The position numbers and the translations under genes were made by a program. Below the pieces are notes generated by a model. It made no database searches. It saw nothing but the letters and a program-made list of their open reading frames with translations, and was not told where the DNA came from. Below are positions 52,012-64,000 of a stretch of DNA of 64,000 nt, piece by piece; the first letter of the stretch is position 1; each line of letters opens with the position of its first letter. The stretch comes from Tetranychus cinnabarinus (lineage: Eukaryota; Arthropoda; Arachnida; Trombidiformes; Tetranychidae): NCBI GenBank assembly GCA_022266195.1, contig WHVY01000004.1:5225501-5289500 (forward strand). Direction: 5' to 3'.

Positions 52012-52521
52012 CAAACAAGAGAGTAACTTGGAGTGTCAAGTTTATTGATAAAAGCAGATCTAATAAAGTTGTTACAATATATTGTTATTCATCAGTGCCA
52101 CGTCTTTGCGCCTTTTAGTGAACATTCAAAGTCAATATCGAGGTTGGGTCTGGTTGAGGTTGAGGTTGCGATTTTGTTTTTTGTTGTTGCGTAAAGTTTA
52201 AAGACTATTATATTATAATAAAAAGCGATTTTTCTTGAGATTCATTTCTTTCTTTGCTTCACCAGAAGAGGAAATTTTGATGATTATATTATCAATAATG
52301 ATGACAATCGCTATCCATTATTATTGTGGTTTGGAGACACAAAACTCGACTCTTTGACTTTTGTACCTTTTCATGATTGTGTGCAGTGAAATGGGACAAA
52401 AGTCAATTCGAGTGTGAAATATTATTCAATGATAAATTATGGATCAAGTGACCTTTTAATGTCACTGTGGTTTGTGTGTGTGTGTGCATTTTGTTGTTCA
52501 TTGTTTGCTGTAACATCTTTA

Positions 52522-52758
52522 TCAGAGCATAATAACCTGTTGAATGTAATGATGGTTATGATGATCAATATGATGATGGATAGAAGATGATGATGATGAT
52601 GAGAAAAGCGTCTTTAAATTACTCTCAATGTCGCTTTTCCCTGCGATTTGCCCTTTTCGACATTCAATTTGTTTCCATTTAATATATTCAAATACATTCA
52701 ATGCTAATGTTTGATCACTATTAATGGTACTTTTAGACCCATCTCTATGTACATCCAT
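52522..52758 (-). other. Candidate small ORF, longer copy (doubtful)
   Basis: 78 codons, beginning MDVHRDGSKSTINSDQ and ending in a Ser/His low-complexity tail from a CAT/TCA microsatellite. The partner at 15917-16060 has a one-base deletion that truncates it. No domain is recognised; the reading frame is also open upstream of the ATG. It could be part of an exon or chance. Confidence 0.22.
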
Positions 52759-52840
52759 TGTGTGCTCTGTGATAAATGACTTTTTAGTAGCTTTCCGTTT
52801 GTGTCGTTCCGTTTTCCTTTGTTCTTTATTTTTATAAGCT

Positions 52841-53030
52841 TTGACTTTGACCTTTTTCGGCTGAATCGGGTTCGGCCTTTCGTTTTGTTAAACTAAACCC
52901 AAATTATCATGTATTATCCGCCCATTTACATGTTTAATCCTTTGTTATCACTTTAATGTTTCCCTGCCTTTTGTTGCTCCTTTAACTTGAACAACATTGA
53001 ACATTTATTTGCTAACAAAACAGTTCTCAT
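52841..53030 (-). repeat. 190-bp repeated element, copy 3 (inverted)
   Basis: Inverted partner of 15645-15834 within the block b duplication, full length. Confidence 0.8.
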
Positions 53031-53265
53031 CACCTTTTCTTGCAATAAATACATATCATTATTAGTCCATGTTTTACAACTTATCACCTTTTGTTTCCAA
53101 ACTTTACATCTTTGTTAGAGTCTTCATTGCTCGTGTTTGTTGACAACTTTTCTTGTTACAAACAAGAAAACAGACTTGACAATGGACAGGTCATTCTGTG
53201 TGTTGGTCACTTTTAGGAGTATAAATGGATAACAAATAATTTCAATTTCCCTTCAAAAACTCTAA

Positions 53266-54157
53266 TAGTTTAGTTTTTCAATATCAAACTGAACGGAAAT
53301 TTTATTAATTTATTACACAAGGTACCAAATATTAAACCAAAGTGAACATTTAAAGGCAAGAATTTTGAGAAAAAACAGTTGCATGGATAGGAATCCTTGC
53401 CACAAATGTTCTGAATAGTCCAATTTGCAATATGCATTCAGTCAGCGATTTCAATGATACTTATTGACAACTCTAATTTAACATCATATCTAAATTTTTG
53501 GCTCAAATAAAGGAGAAACAAAAGAGACATTTGATCAGAAATGTTGGATAGGATAGCAAATGGTTAATCAAAAGCCAGGTGAAAGATGAATGGCAATATT
53601 TTGATCGCAATGGTGGTTAATATCAAATAAATGATCAAAAATGGAAATTTCGGGTTCTATTTTTATCCAAATTATCCTTAATAACAATGATTTTTTCATA
53701 CTTTTATGCAAAAGGATGGACAATAGATATAGCAATACGTTAAGAAAATTCAAATACTTCAATTGCTCTTGGATATTCAAGTGGGGAAAAAACCATTTTG
53801 CACCGTGCTTATAGTTATGATAAAAAACTTGTGGTTTTGCTTACAATCGATTCCAGTGACAGATCAATATCGATCTTGTCAATAGGTAGTATAAGCGGTC
53901 AAATGTAAATATTAAGGATAAATATCAAAGATGGTTGTAGGAATGTTTTTATTCTTATAATATTTAGAGGTCAAATAAGGCTATTTGAATGTTTTTCATG
54001 TCAAAGGTTCCAAGGTCACTATTCGCTTCCAATTGAGTTGACTGTGTCAAATCAATTCAATATTAGTTTTGATACAAACAATGAAATGTTGAATTTATGG
54101 ATAAATGAATGAACAATGATTGTGGAATTAAAAGAATCTAATTTAATCTGAGCTTTG
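53266..54157. other. Non-homologous insertion or replacement inside block b
   Basis: 892 bp with no counterpart in the left copy, which has an unrelated 384 bp at 15029-15412. A 70-codon ORF on the - strand (53568-53780) has no recognisable domain. No terminal repeats were recognised. Confidence 0.5.
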
Positions 54158-54910
54158 AATATTCATTGTGATTGATGTCGATGAGAAACATTTTATATTG
54201 AATAAACTCACTTAAGTTTGGATATAAATATTTACTATTGAGTTGTTTATAATGAATAATGAAACAAAAAAGAGGAAAAAAATTCAATTTAAGTTCATTT
54301 TTCAAGTAAAATTGTTAAATTGTTAATATTAATAGGAAAGATAAAGTTTATTGAAATGAATTGAATTGTCTTTGAACCAATCAAAGTGTAACATGATGTT
54401 GTTAACATTTCATTGAATTAACTGTCAAACCAATTATTCAATTAAAGTGAACATGAAGTTTATTCGTATTAATAATTTAATAAACACCAATTTTTCAGTT
54501 TTGAGTAATGAAGTAAGTAAAGTTTAACTGAAAGATGTGATAAAAATAAACGATAAACTCAAGTTTACATGAAAAGTAATCAATATTCACAAGCTCAAGT
54601 TTTGTTCAAAATTGAATGCGATTGAACAGTTTATTTACAAAGTTAGTAAACAAATGTTTTTCATTTTAAAATATTTACTCCAGAAAATGAAACTATTTTT
54701 CAAGTTAAATATACGATGAGAAGAAGCAGGTCGAGATTTGACCCAGTGAAAGTGATGGTCAACTTTGTTGTCAAAAAACTGTGTAACTCGGACACTCATT
54801 GGACTAGAAAAGGGAAAATAGTTTCGTCCAGTTTGTTTGACAGCAAAAGATTTGTTTTCAAATGAAACAAAATTATTTAATGTTATTGTCATCATGTTTG
54901 GTCTAAGCAT

Positions 54911-55096
54911 ATGAAAATAATGACTTTTGTGATTCGCATTTCAATTTTGACAGTTTCTTTAGCCTCTAATGGTGACAATAATAATGGTTATAATAATATA
55001 TTCACTGTGATTCCCATTGACACACAAATAATACATGCGAATGAATATCAACAGGCTTTGAGGCTTGTCATCAGGTTGATGATTACAGTCCACTGA
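54911..55096 (+). other. Candidate small ORF with signal-like start, copy 2 (doubtful)
   Basis: Partner of 14085-14270, predicting the same 61 residues (MKIMTFVIRISILTVSLAS...). Identity is expected from the duplication alone. Confidence 0.2.
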
Positions 55097-57245
55097 ATAT
55101 AAATAGTGAAAAGATGTTGCCAAAAAGGAAACTTATAATGTTATTAAGACACACTTTAAGGTCGCAACACTTTTACATATTTTCTTGTTGCTATTTGTTT
55201 AATGACAACTTTTATTGAACTTCGATTCCAATGGAATCTTTTGTTCTGATCAGTCAAGGTCAGTCTCTTACTTTAAATATGTTCTAGTTTTAATTCCATG
55301 ATCAGTTAAAAGTTTATTTCGATTTTCATTTGCATAATATTCGCTTTTGTGATCACAGAAAAATTGATGAAAGCAAAAGGAAACAAGGTAAATCCACTTT
55401 GTTTCAATTTGCATTATATTTACATCGATTGATCTGTACATAGATCGGTTGTAACGATTCTTGTTTAAGTGTCATCAAAATAAATGTTATTTTCATTTTG
55501 AAATGTGTTGAGCCAAATTAATGTTCATTAGTCTGTTTAGAAACTTTATTTCGTAAAATAGATCAAAATTGATGTTAAACATGATCATGAACTGTCAGCG
55601 ATCATCCAAAAGAGTAAATATTTATCGTCGTTTCTTCTTGTTTGCATTTTGTTTTGAGACGAATTCGGTTGAAGGAAACTTTTACTTGGAATGCTTGATG
55701 GATTAGTGTTTATTGATGTTGCACATTATTGGCTTCAAGTCGACCTCAAGTCAGTTAAATAGTTGACTTTGAAGAGTAAAAACATTTGTTAACATGGATC
55801 GTGAAAAGTATGAGAAGAACTTGTTTTTTAAAGTTGAATAACATTCTGTATCGCATGTCTCATGGATTATTATGGAAGCCGTGATCAGTTTAAAAACAAA
55901 CAAACATCTTGTTTACTTGTTAATGATAGTCAACAGTTGAATTTGGTAAATAACTGAATCATCTTGAGTTCGTCTCTCATCAGTTCAATGGTCCATGTTC
56001 ATATACATGTACTTTCATCTCTTTACAACGAATACGAACTTCGACGAATAATTATTTTCACTTTTTACCCCTTTTCTACCATTTATTTTACTGTGAATAT
56101 CTTTGCTTATTAAATTGGTGCTAATAAGATATTCTGAGATTGAATTTTTGAGGATTCTAAGATTCTGCCACTTGCAAATGATGAATGAGTCCCTCGAGTA
56201 TCTTCCCTCAAATACTAAGTGGACAAACGGAAAGGACGCAAAGTGTTGTCTGTTATTAAGAAACAAATAGAGTTTTGTTTTGGCTGAAAACGTTTTGTTT
56301 TTCAACTGAACTTTACTTTAAAAGTTGTCAATGAAACATTAATCAATCATTTCCTGAGTAGGTTAAACGATCAATCACAAATCATGCAATTATAAATCAA
56401 TTTGGAACCAGAAACTTGAGTTAAGGTGGGAGCAAAAGTCCTTTGAATCATGCTCTGAAACTACGAAGCAATAAAACAATTTTTTATTGAGAATAAAGTT
56501 CTGATACTGAAAAACTGCAAAATAAAACGCTTGTGTTTGAAATCGCATTTTCATTGCTGCTCTTCAACATGAAATTATAAACTGGAGAAGTATTTGGATT
56601 AGCATTTCAAGAAGTCAATGATGAACCAGAATCTAACAATTGATGGCCCAACATGACCAACCATCCAGTCTGTATCAATGAATAAGGAATGAAAATATTG
56701 ACCAACTCTCAGGACTGACAAGTTGATAAAGGTTTAAAGATACTTGCAGTTATCAAAATGTTATTATACACTTGTGTGACTTTCATTGAGATAATGAAAG
56801 GTTACTCTTTAGTTGAAGAAACAATGAAACAAATGAAACAAATCAAAGTAAATTATCACATTTATTCTTGTCTTCCTTCTCTTCCTTCTCTTCCTTCCCA
56901 TTCCTCCTTCATTGAGTAACAAGGAATCGCATCTATACTCGATAATTATAATTGTCATTTGATAATAACACTAATAATAATGGGATTGATGAAGAGGCTG
57001 AGAGAAGCAATAATGTTGTTAAACAAGATTGATAACAAGTTTATCTTGGAAAGCTTATGTTTTCAACGCCAATGTTAACTCGATATTTATTTATATTTGC
57101 AATGAGCGAGGAAAGGGGAACGTGGAGAAGATGAAGAAGAAGAAGAAGATGACCAGTCACTTGATGGTCAATTTAATTTAACTAACATCATCATCTTCAA
57201 CTGATTCTGTCAGCCTTTTGTTTCGCTCTCAATATTTTCCTTATT

Positions 57246-57617
57246 ATGTTGTACAACAAGACATCAGTTATTCTTGTAACACTTGAACTTATCCTCATCC
57301 TTACAAACTCCACCTACTCTTCCTGCTCCTCCTCTTCATCTGATCATCATAATCATCATCATGAACCTCACTCATCTTTGAACATGTTTCAACTTAACCA
57401 CCACAATGATTATCATCAAATATCCAACTCCATGTTTCTCTATCACATTAACTTCTATTATTATTATACTCTTTTCTTGTTCATCTTTTTATATCATTTA
57501 TCATCATATTTTAACGTTCACTTTTTTCTCTCTTCTTTCTCTTCTCTCTTCCATCCAGCATCTCTTGTTATCATCAACTTGTGCTGGAGGTTAAACTGTT
57601 ATCATTACCGTCATTAA
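57246..57617 (+). other. Candidate small secreted-peptide ORF, copy 2 (doubtful)
   Basis: Partner of 11497-11862. It keeps the signal-like start MLYNKTSVILVTLELI but changes frame after FFLSSFSSL because of the microsatellite length difference, ending in unrelated residues. The frame shift argues against a conserved single-exon protein. Confidence 0.18.
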
Positions 57618-59155
57618 ATGATCAATATACATTTTAATCTCAAGTATTCTCTTCAATATTTCAATTTTCTTTTTTTTCTTTCATCACATTCGCCCTCAAC
57701 CATCATGTCCTTTGGCCTCTTCTCGTCGTCTCATCCTTCTCATAACAGTCCATTTGATAATCTTGCTTAAACCTGACAAATAGATGCAGTTGACCCTATA
57801 GCCTTTGTTTGTTTGTGTGAAGATGAAGAAAGCCAAGAAAAGTTAAAATTTTAAAAAATAATGGACTCTTTCTGTCCCATTTTGAAAGTGAAATCAAACT
57901 TTAAACTATCATTTTATTTTCAATTCAACTCCCACTGCTAAACTACTGAGGTCATTTTAAAACCACAAAATATTGGCTTAAATTGACTTGCTTTTGACCT
58001 GCGAAAGGCAACTTAGTCTAACCTTGCCTTTAATCCTCTAAAAAGATATCATTTTAAACTCATATCTAACCATCTTATATAAATTGTATTCCTAGTTATA
58101 CATTTAAATATAAAGTTTCAAAAACGTTTCAAGGCAAACTTTCAAGTCAAGCATTTTACTCTAATTCAACTTTTATAATTTAACTTTGATTCCGAATTAC
58201 TAAACAAATTGATTCTGTTTGGAATGGAGTGTAATTTATCACAGATGGAGTGATTTGGTCTTCAATAATGAAAATTGAACATTTCCCATGAAAATGATTA
58301 TCAACTCATCCTGATGAGTTCATCCCAAGTGGACACTATAATAATATCCTTTAATAATGAAATAAGTTTAACGAAGCAAATTGTTTCCAGTTGTTTAATG
58401 TTATTATTTTGTAACAAGTCAAAAGTCGTAATAATCAAAGTTATCATCTTTTTTCATTCCTGATATTACATGACATTTTCCTCCCAAACATCATTATTAC
58501 AGGTTAAATTACAATCTAGTTTCCCATTAATCCTCAAGCAAATAACCCTTTTCCATTTAATGTTCAACAAAAGAGTAAAAAGATTGAAGGAAAAACTTAT
58601 TGCAACAAAAACCCTTTGATAACATTTCATTGCCAGTGATGATTGATTGTTAAACTACACTTTAGCCATTTGATTATTGGTTTCAAATAATCGGATGAAT
58701 GACAGAAGATGCAACAAAAAATATGATAATGATAATCATGAACAGGGATCATCATTATTTATCATGAATGCACAAACAATAATGATATAGTTAACCATCC
58801 AAGAATATAATATTGATGATTACATTTCAATTTTTGATTTCATTTATTTCTTGCAAACTCTTTCATTATTTGAATACAAAATGGATTCTTGCTTTGCCTT
58901 CCTTCAAACCTTCCATGAAAACTGTGACTGATCAAGAATCATAATAAATGTAAAAATGTTTTTCCTCTCAAATACTTAGTCTGCCAATATTGATAAATAA
59001 ATATCAATATGAATATACAATTTACTTGAAATCTTTTCATTTTCATTGCTCAAATGCGAGCTCATTATTCACGAAATCAAAGTAAAAATCAATCGGAAAT
59101 GATTATTTCGTGCAAAGGATGAGAGTGAAGCCAATAGAGATTTGCCTCATCACCG

Positions 59156-61117
59156 ATTGCATGAAATTTTGTATGATGATAGAGCACATTCAGGTGTACA
59201 ATATCGCTCAAATTATTTTTGAGCAGACTAAAGAATCGGAAGGCATAAATCGACAGTTATGAGCGCATTAAACTTTGCAGTAAAACTCACAGATCACATA
59301 TTCGATATAATGCTAAGTGTATATTTCGTATGTCCGAGCGTGTTGCACTTCTCTCGGCTACCAGTAGTCAGTCATATGGGAATAATAGCAACAATCAAGT
59401 TTTGAATCAGATTCAACATGAACGCATGTTTACTAACAGTTAGGTTATGCGCACGGTTAATGTCCACAGATGTCCTTTTTATTGGACATCGAAATTCAGA
59501 TTTCATCCGAACTGTCCAAATCGATAAAAGCCGTTTTAGCTTATTCATCGGCTTATGTTTACAAATCCAAATGTTTGCAATACATGCATAAGTAGAGTAA
59601 AGAAAATATTGAAATCGCTAAATGGCACACCTTCGAGGAAAAAGCTTATGAAAATCAGAGCGTAACCGGAAGAAAATATCTCTAAAGTCAATATTTTTAT
59701 TGTAAAAAGAAGCGGGATTTTGGGCAGTTTACATCTGTTTTCATCAAAGTGCACAGCTCTTAATGAGTCATTAAAAAATTTATTACACTTTCATCAATTG
59801 ATTTTGCTTTTGATTTCCATTGAAACGGTCCAGATATTCGTTGGTTCATCATTTACTTCGGTTATCGGCCTTGAAGATTGGAATGCACAATCAGCTATCT
59901 AAATCAATTTTCATGACAAAATGAGTTGCAAATAGAAAGGTAAGCATTTTATTGCTATAACCGGTTAGAATCTGAACGTTCGTTTACTTTTCATCTCAAG
60001 AAATGAAGTTCACATAAATAGTCTGATGGTCAACTAAAAGCGTTATTTACAAAGGAAAAACAATGATCATTGCAAGTGATGAACATCTGAAAATATTGAA
60101 ATGTTTCATGATCTTGTTTCGACTTTAGTGAGATTCGATTTATACCTGAATATGCATCGAATGTATTGTCAACTTGAAATTTTAATGACAAGAGTCTCGT
60201 TTACAAACTTGAACCTTGTTAACCTGATTGAATTCATTAAAGCTTGATGAAGCCACAAATGGTTGAACATAATTGGCCAAATTTACATTGCAACACGAAT
60301 CGAGTTGTTACTTTAATATCAAATCTTGCATGAGTTACTTGTTTGAGTACAGCAAATGAATCAATGAATTTCCTTTTCCATTGTTTGCTTCAACTTTTCT
60401 TTAGGCTATTTCTGTTTTCATACTGACAACATGTATTAATGGTGAAAAGCGAGATAAATAACCTTTTCTAATGGAAATGCATCCAGAATTTCAATCAATA
60501 TTAAACAATATTTTGTTTCATGAGAATAAAATGAAAAGGCAAATCTCAACTCCAAGAGTTTCCTTGCAGTTGCCAAAGTCGATTAAATTGAATGAAACCG
60601 GAAAACAATTAAATGCAGTAAGTGGAGTGATTCAAAGTATGATTGAGATTAAATTACAAACATTAAATGAATAACATTGCAAATGAAAACATTTGATTCC
60701 AACTTTTGCCTTTTGTTGTGAGCAGAAAATTTGTCGCTACAAATAATGAAAATTGTTTTATCACTCCAATCTAAATCGACTGTAAAGGACAGTTTATTGG
60801 CTTGACTAATATAACTTGAGATGGGAAATCATCAGATATTCTGTCTCTTCATTCAATTCCTTTAAGAAGTTATCAGGGATTTCCTCAACGTTGCGTTTCT
60901 CTTCTTGGCATCAATTAAAATGTTGGAAGTTGCGAGAAATTAAAGAGTTTGCAATTAAAGCGATTACTCGTTCGATTGGTCAACTAATTGAATGCATTTT
61001 TATAATCATTTACCTTATTTTGACAATGCATGAAGCTGCAACTTAAAACGTGAAGATTGATTGATTAATTATGATAATGAATAATTTTGCTTTAATTGTG
61101 TGCTTTCAATAAAGTGA
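59156..61117. other. Right-hand unique spacer, no gene recognised
   Basis: About 2 kb with no partner in the window. The first 400 bp are less AT-rich than their surroundings and contain short open stretches interrupted by stops (for example 59230-59403 +), possibly a decayed coding fragment that I cannot name. Small ORFs at 60471-60674 and 60816-61046 (+) have no recognisable domain. Confidence 0.4.
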
Positions 61118-62046
61118 GGTCAAAAACTGTCAGTTTTGTGGACTATTTTTGATTAATGAGTCTTTCCAAAATCGTCAACTTTTTGTTTTAGTTTGTCAGG
61201 AAAACTATGGAAGGCTGCGATCTGTGTGAATACCAGTTAAAAGGTAAACTAAATAAGATGAGGTTCCCATGAGATGTCCGTTTAGACCATGAAAGTTGCT
61301 CTAAAAGGTCCACCGAGAGGCCGATTTGAAAACAAAAAGCATATTTATAATGAGCAGAATAGTTTGTTCATCTCCAAAGTCGCTTAAAATTGATAAATCA
61401 AACGTGATACCACAAATTGAAAAGAATCCAAAAAGGTTGAAATAGTCTAGAACATCGTCGATCTTTATTGCAATGACTATGGTCAATTGTTTCAAGAGAA
61501 CGCGTGCGTTTTTTTCGTGTTAACAGTTCACAGGTTCACTTTGCTCATTTATAACGAGTTAACGAGTTGTCCATAATTATTATAACTATTATAACTATTA
61601 TAATTATTAATACAATGGTTCATAACTGTCTCTTAATTTTGGTAAAATGAAGCATTTAGGTGATGAATGAGCCTGTAAGAAGGATGAGAATGATGAGGAT
61701 AAATATGGCCTTTTGCTTTCATTTGACCATTTATGATGTTTTGACATTAAACAAAATGATAGTTTTGCTTATTACAATGGAAGGAGATAGATGAGCTTTT
61801 TGTTTTTACTCTTTACTTTGCTCATCTTCCTCTCGATGGACCTTTGTGTATCATCTTTCAATGCAACTTGTAGGACCTAAATGGACATCTCATGGGAATC
61901 TCAACTCGTTTAGTTAACCTTTTAGCACACAAATTTCAACCTTTCATACAACCTTTAGTTTTCCTAACCAACTAAAACAAAAAGTTGACGATTTTGGAAA
62001 GACTCATTAATCAAAAATAGTCCACAAAACTGACAGTTTTTGACCT
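61118..62046. mobile_element. Foldback/MITE-like element with long terminal inverted repeats
   Basis: The left arm starts AGGTCAAAAACTGTCAG at 61117 and the right arm ends CTGACAGTTTTTGACCT at 62045. The outer 80 or so bp of the arms match perfectly, and similarity extends to about 230 bp per arm through ATTCCCATGAGATGTCC and GGTCCAYCGAGAGG. The middle of about 450 bp has no transposase-like ORF, so it is non-autonomous. No clear target duplication was found. Diverged single arms at 35545 and 51290 suggest a repeat family. Confidence 0.65.
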
Positions 62047-62214
62047 TTTTTACTTTAACATTAACCGACTGTGATGCGTCTTTACCAACACAAAATAAAC
62101 ATTTTAATGATCACAATTGAACAACCATTTCATCCACATTTTTGCTGTTATTTCGTTACTATTGTCTGTTTCGTATGAATCAAAAATTATGATTAGCCTA
62201 CTTTTTACAGTAAA

Positions 62215-64000
62215 GTTATAACTGTATTTACACTAATGATGTTAGTAAACAAAAAAGTTTATTGAATAAGTTTACCATTTAATGCTCTTATTGCTTGTTT
62301 GCTTGAATATTAAAAAATAACAATATCAATATAACTGCATAAATAAGTACTAATCTTGTTGTATAACATTCTTTGGATGAACGGCAAAAGGTCAGCTTAT
62401 TGATCTTAAGTAGGAAACAACAAAAGACTTATCGACTTAGAACTATTATTAATATTAAGTTATTTGAATTATCACCTTTTTATTTCTAAAACTTGGACTT
62501 AGTTGATGAAACGATAACCAGAATATCGATTATGAATCAGTTGGAAGATCAAGATTATCCGAAAGGTAAATTTGTTTTTATATTTCATTTTAATGTCGAA
62601 GTAATAAGACGATATTTGCCTCTACAAAACTGAAAAGATGAAAAATGGAAGATAGTTTATTAATTTTTTTACGATTATCGTTGCCTTTTAGCTTTGGTTA
62701 ATCATGATGATCATGATGATTGACACATGATTAAAGAAGAAACTTATTTATTGGTTCAACTTTGAAAAGATTTTAAATTTAAGCATTTCTTTACTAACCA
62801 CAAACCAGAAGCTGGTAAAGTTTACAGTAAAACATGAGGGAAACAAGTTGCCGTTGTTGTTGGGAAACCTGAGGCTTCTTGGGTTAACTAAACTGACAAG
62901 TTTAACATAAACCTTGACATAAGTGTTTTCATGTTTATTAACATTATTATTGTTTAATTACTGGAAAGGCAAGGGAAGCTGATGATGATAATTATGGTAA
63001 GTTGTGGGTTCAGTTGAAGGTGAGGCTAAGCTTTATTCCGATCATTAACCATTAACTTTATCAACTACAATTTATGAACTAATTAAATCTTTGATTACTT
63101 TTGGCAGCTCGAACCTCAAGAAATAGCTTCTAAATAGCTTCTAATAGCTTCTAAACTTGACTTTTCTTGTAATATAAAAGTGGAAATGATAATTTGATGT
63201 TACAATGAATCACATATTTCAGATTATAATATGGTAATAGAGAGTTGCGTGAAATAGGGTTTTAATGGAAGCAGTCACAATATCTCTGTATTTGCGGCTT
63301 TTAAACTCGAATAGTCCATAAATTTTGAACTTTTGAGATTAACTTTCTATCGAAAAAGTTATCGTTCAACAGATTCAATTACTGTGTCATTTTTGGAAAA
63401 ACTTTTTTACCATTTTTTCTCTTAGTTTTCGATCCACCTTTGCTAATAATGGTTTACCTTTACAAATTAAACTAGTAACTTAAACTTAATGGTCAATAAC
63501 TCTTGTTCATTTGCTTTGATATCTTCATCTTGATACTTGTTTATCATCTGGTTCCCTTAAAGTTGCTTACCCCTGACCATGAATAAACGATATATCACAT
63601 TACATTCAATCCAAAGTTACCTTCTCTTATCGTTCCTTCAGGATCATTATCGGTATAAACATTTTCAAGCTTCTTCTTTTTTCTTCAATTTGTCTCAATT
63701 TCTTTCTTTCGGCTCATCCAACATGAATTATCATTCAATTGACAGATTAACCTTCTTCTCTGTAAATGTTGAGCTTTTCTTTTTTTCGTGTTTACTTTTT
63801 CTGCCTTTCCGTTTACTCTTAATTTCCCAATAATATCATTATCATGTTATGGTGTTGAACGATAATGTTGTTTGTAAAATTAACTGAAAATATCAAAGTG
63901 CGAATGTAATAATTACATTGAATGACAAAATAAAGTTTGACTTTAAATCAATTTGAGCTCATATTTGCTGTCATCAAATGGACAAATCACTTTTGCCACT
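62215..64000 (+). repeat. Duplicated block c, right copy (runs off the window)
   Basis: Same-orientation homolog of 29995-31906; the window ends inside the homology. It holds the second copy of the weak ORF (63579-63833). The alternation of near-identical and unrelated stretches mirrors the left copy. Confidence 0.8.

Larger units (their letters stand above)
51925..53265 (-). repeat. Duplicated block b, proximal part, right copy (inverted)
   Basis: Inverted copy of 15413-16664 joined directly to the equivalent of 29430-29515, with no retrotransposon. It includes the third copy of the 190-bp element (52841-53030) and the longer form of the small ORF at 52522-52758. Confidence 0.88.
54158..59155 (-). 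repeat. Duplicated block b, distal part, right copy (inverted)
   Basis: Inverted homolog of 9957-15028 with high identity. Divergent patches include about 56400-56580. The CT microsatellite present at 11536-11582 in the left copy is 17 bp shorter here (near 57528-57556). Confidence 0.8.

Noticed and set aside
59230..59403. A possible decayed coding fragment in a locally less AT-rich patch
   Set aside because: Open stretches are short and interrupted, and no family could be recognised by eye. A translated database search would be decisive.

Overview
The window looks like arthropod nuclear DNA. A silk-producing spider mite (Tetranychus-like) is my best guess, from the Ser/Gly/Ala/Asn fibroin-type genes and the AT-rich intergenic DNA. 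The species is inferred, not proven. No prokaryotic signals, rRNA, tRNA or CRISPR arrays were recognised.

Layout. Positions 2-6199 hold the 3' part of a silk (fibroin-like) gene, silk A, on the + strand; its 5' end lies outside the window. AT-rich flank follows. A complete Ty3/gypsy LTR retrotransposon occupies 16665-29429, with 948-bp LTRs, a TTAT target duplication and one 3434-codon ORF. More AT-rich DNA follows. A second, complete silk gene, silk B, lies on the - strand at 37697-48037 and encodes 3446 residues with a signal peptide. The rest, to 64000, is AT-rich intergenic DNA.

The two halves are related by segmental duplication. Block a (the 3' flank of the silk genes) is at 6200-8826 and, inverted, at 36049-37696. 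Block b is at 9957-16664 plus 29430-29515 and, inverted, at about 51925-59155. Block c is at 29995-31906 and, in the same orientation, at 62215-64000. The order and orientation do not fit one simple inverted duplication. The inverted copy of block b at 52008-52011 preserves the empty TTAT target site, so the retrotransposon inserted after the duplication.

The most unusual object is the retrotransposon. Beyond a normal Gag-protease-RT-RNase H-integrase order, its ORF continues for about 1340 codons. This extension carries a RING/TRAF-like zinc-finger region and a domain that reads as a REX/ISG20-family DEDDh exonuclease fold with most catalytic acidic residues replaced. A 458-nt stretch without any ATG precedes an internal ATG at 24426 and resembles the element's own 5' leader, so the accessory part may be made from a spliced subgenomic RNA.

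The silk genes share an almost identical C-terminal domain but have differently expanded repeat arrays, with higher-order repeats that indicate recent unequal exchange or conversion. Together they form a small silk locus remodelled by duplication, inversion and retrotransposition. The intergenic DNA contains only short, weakly supported ORFs.
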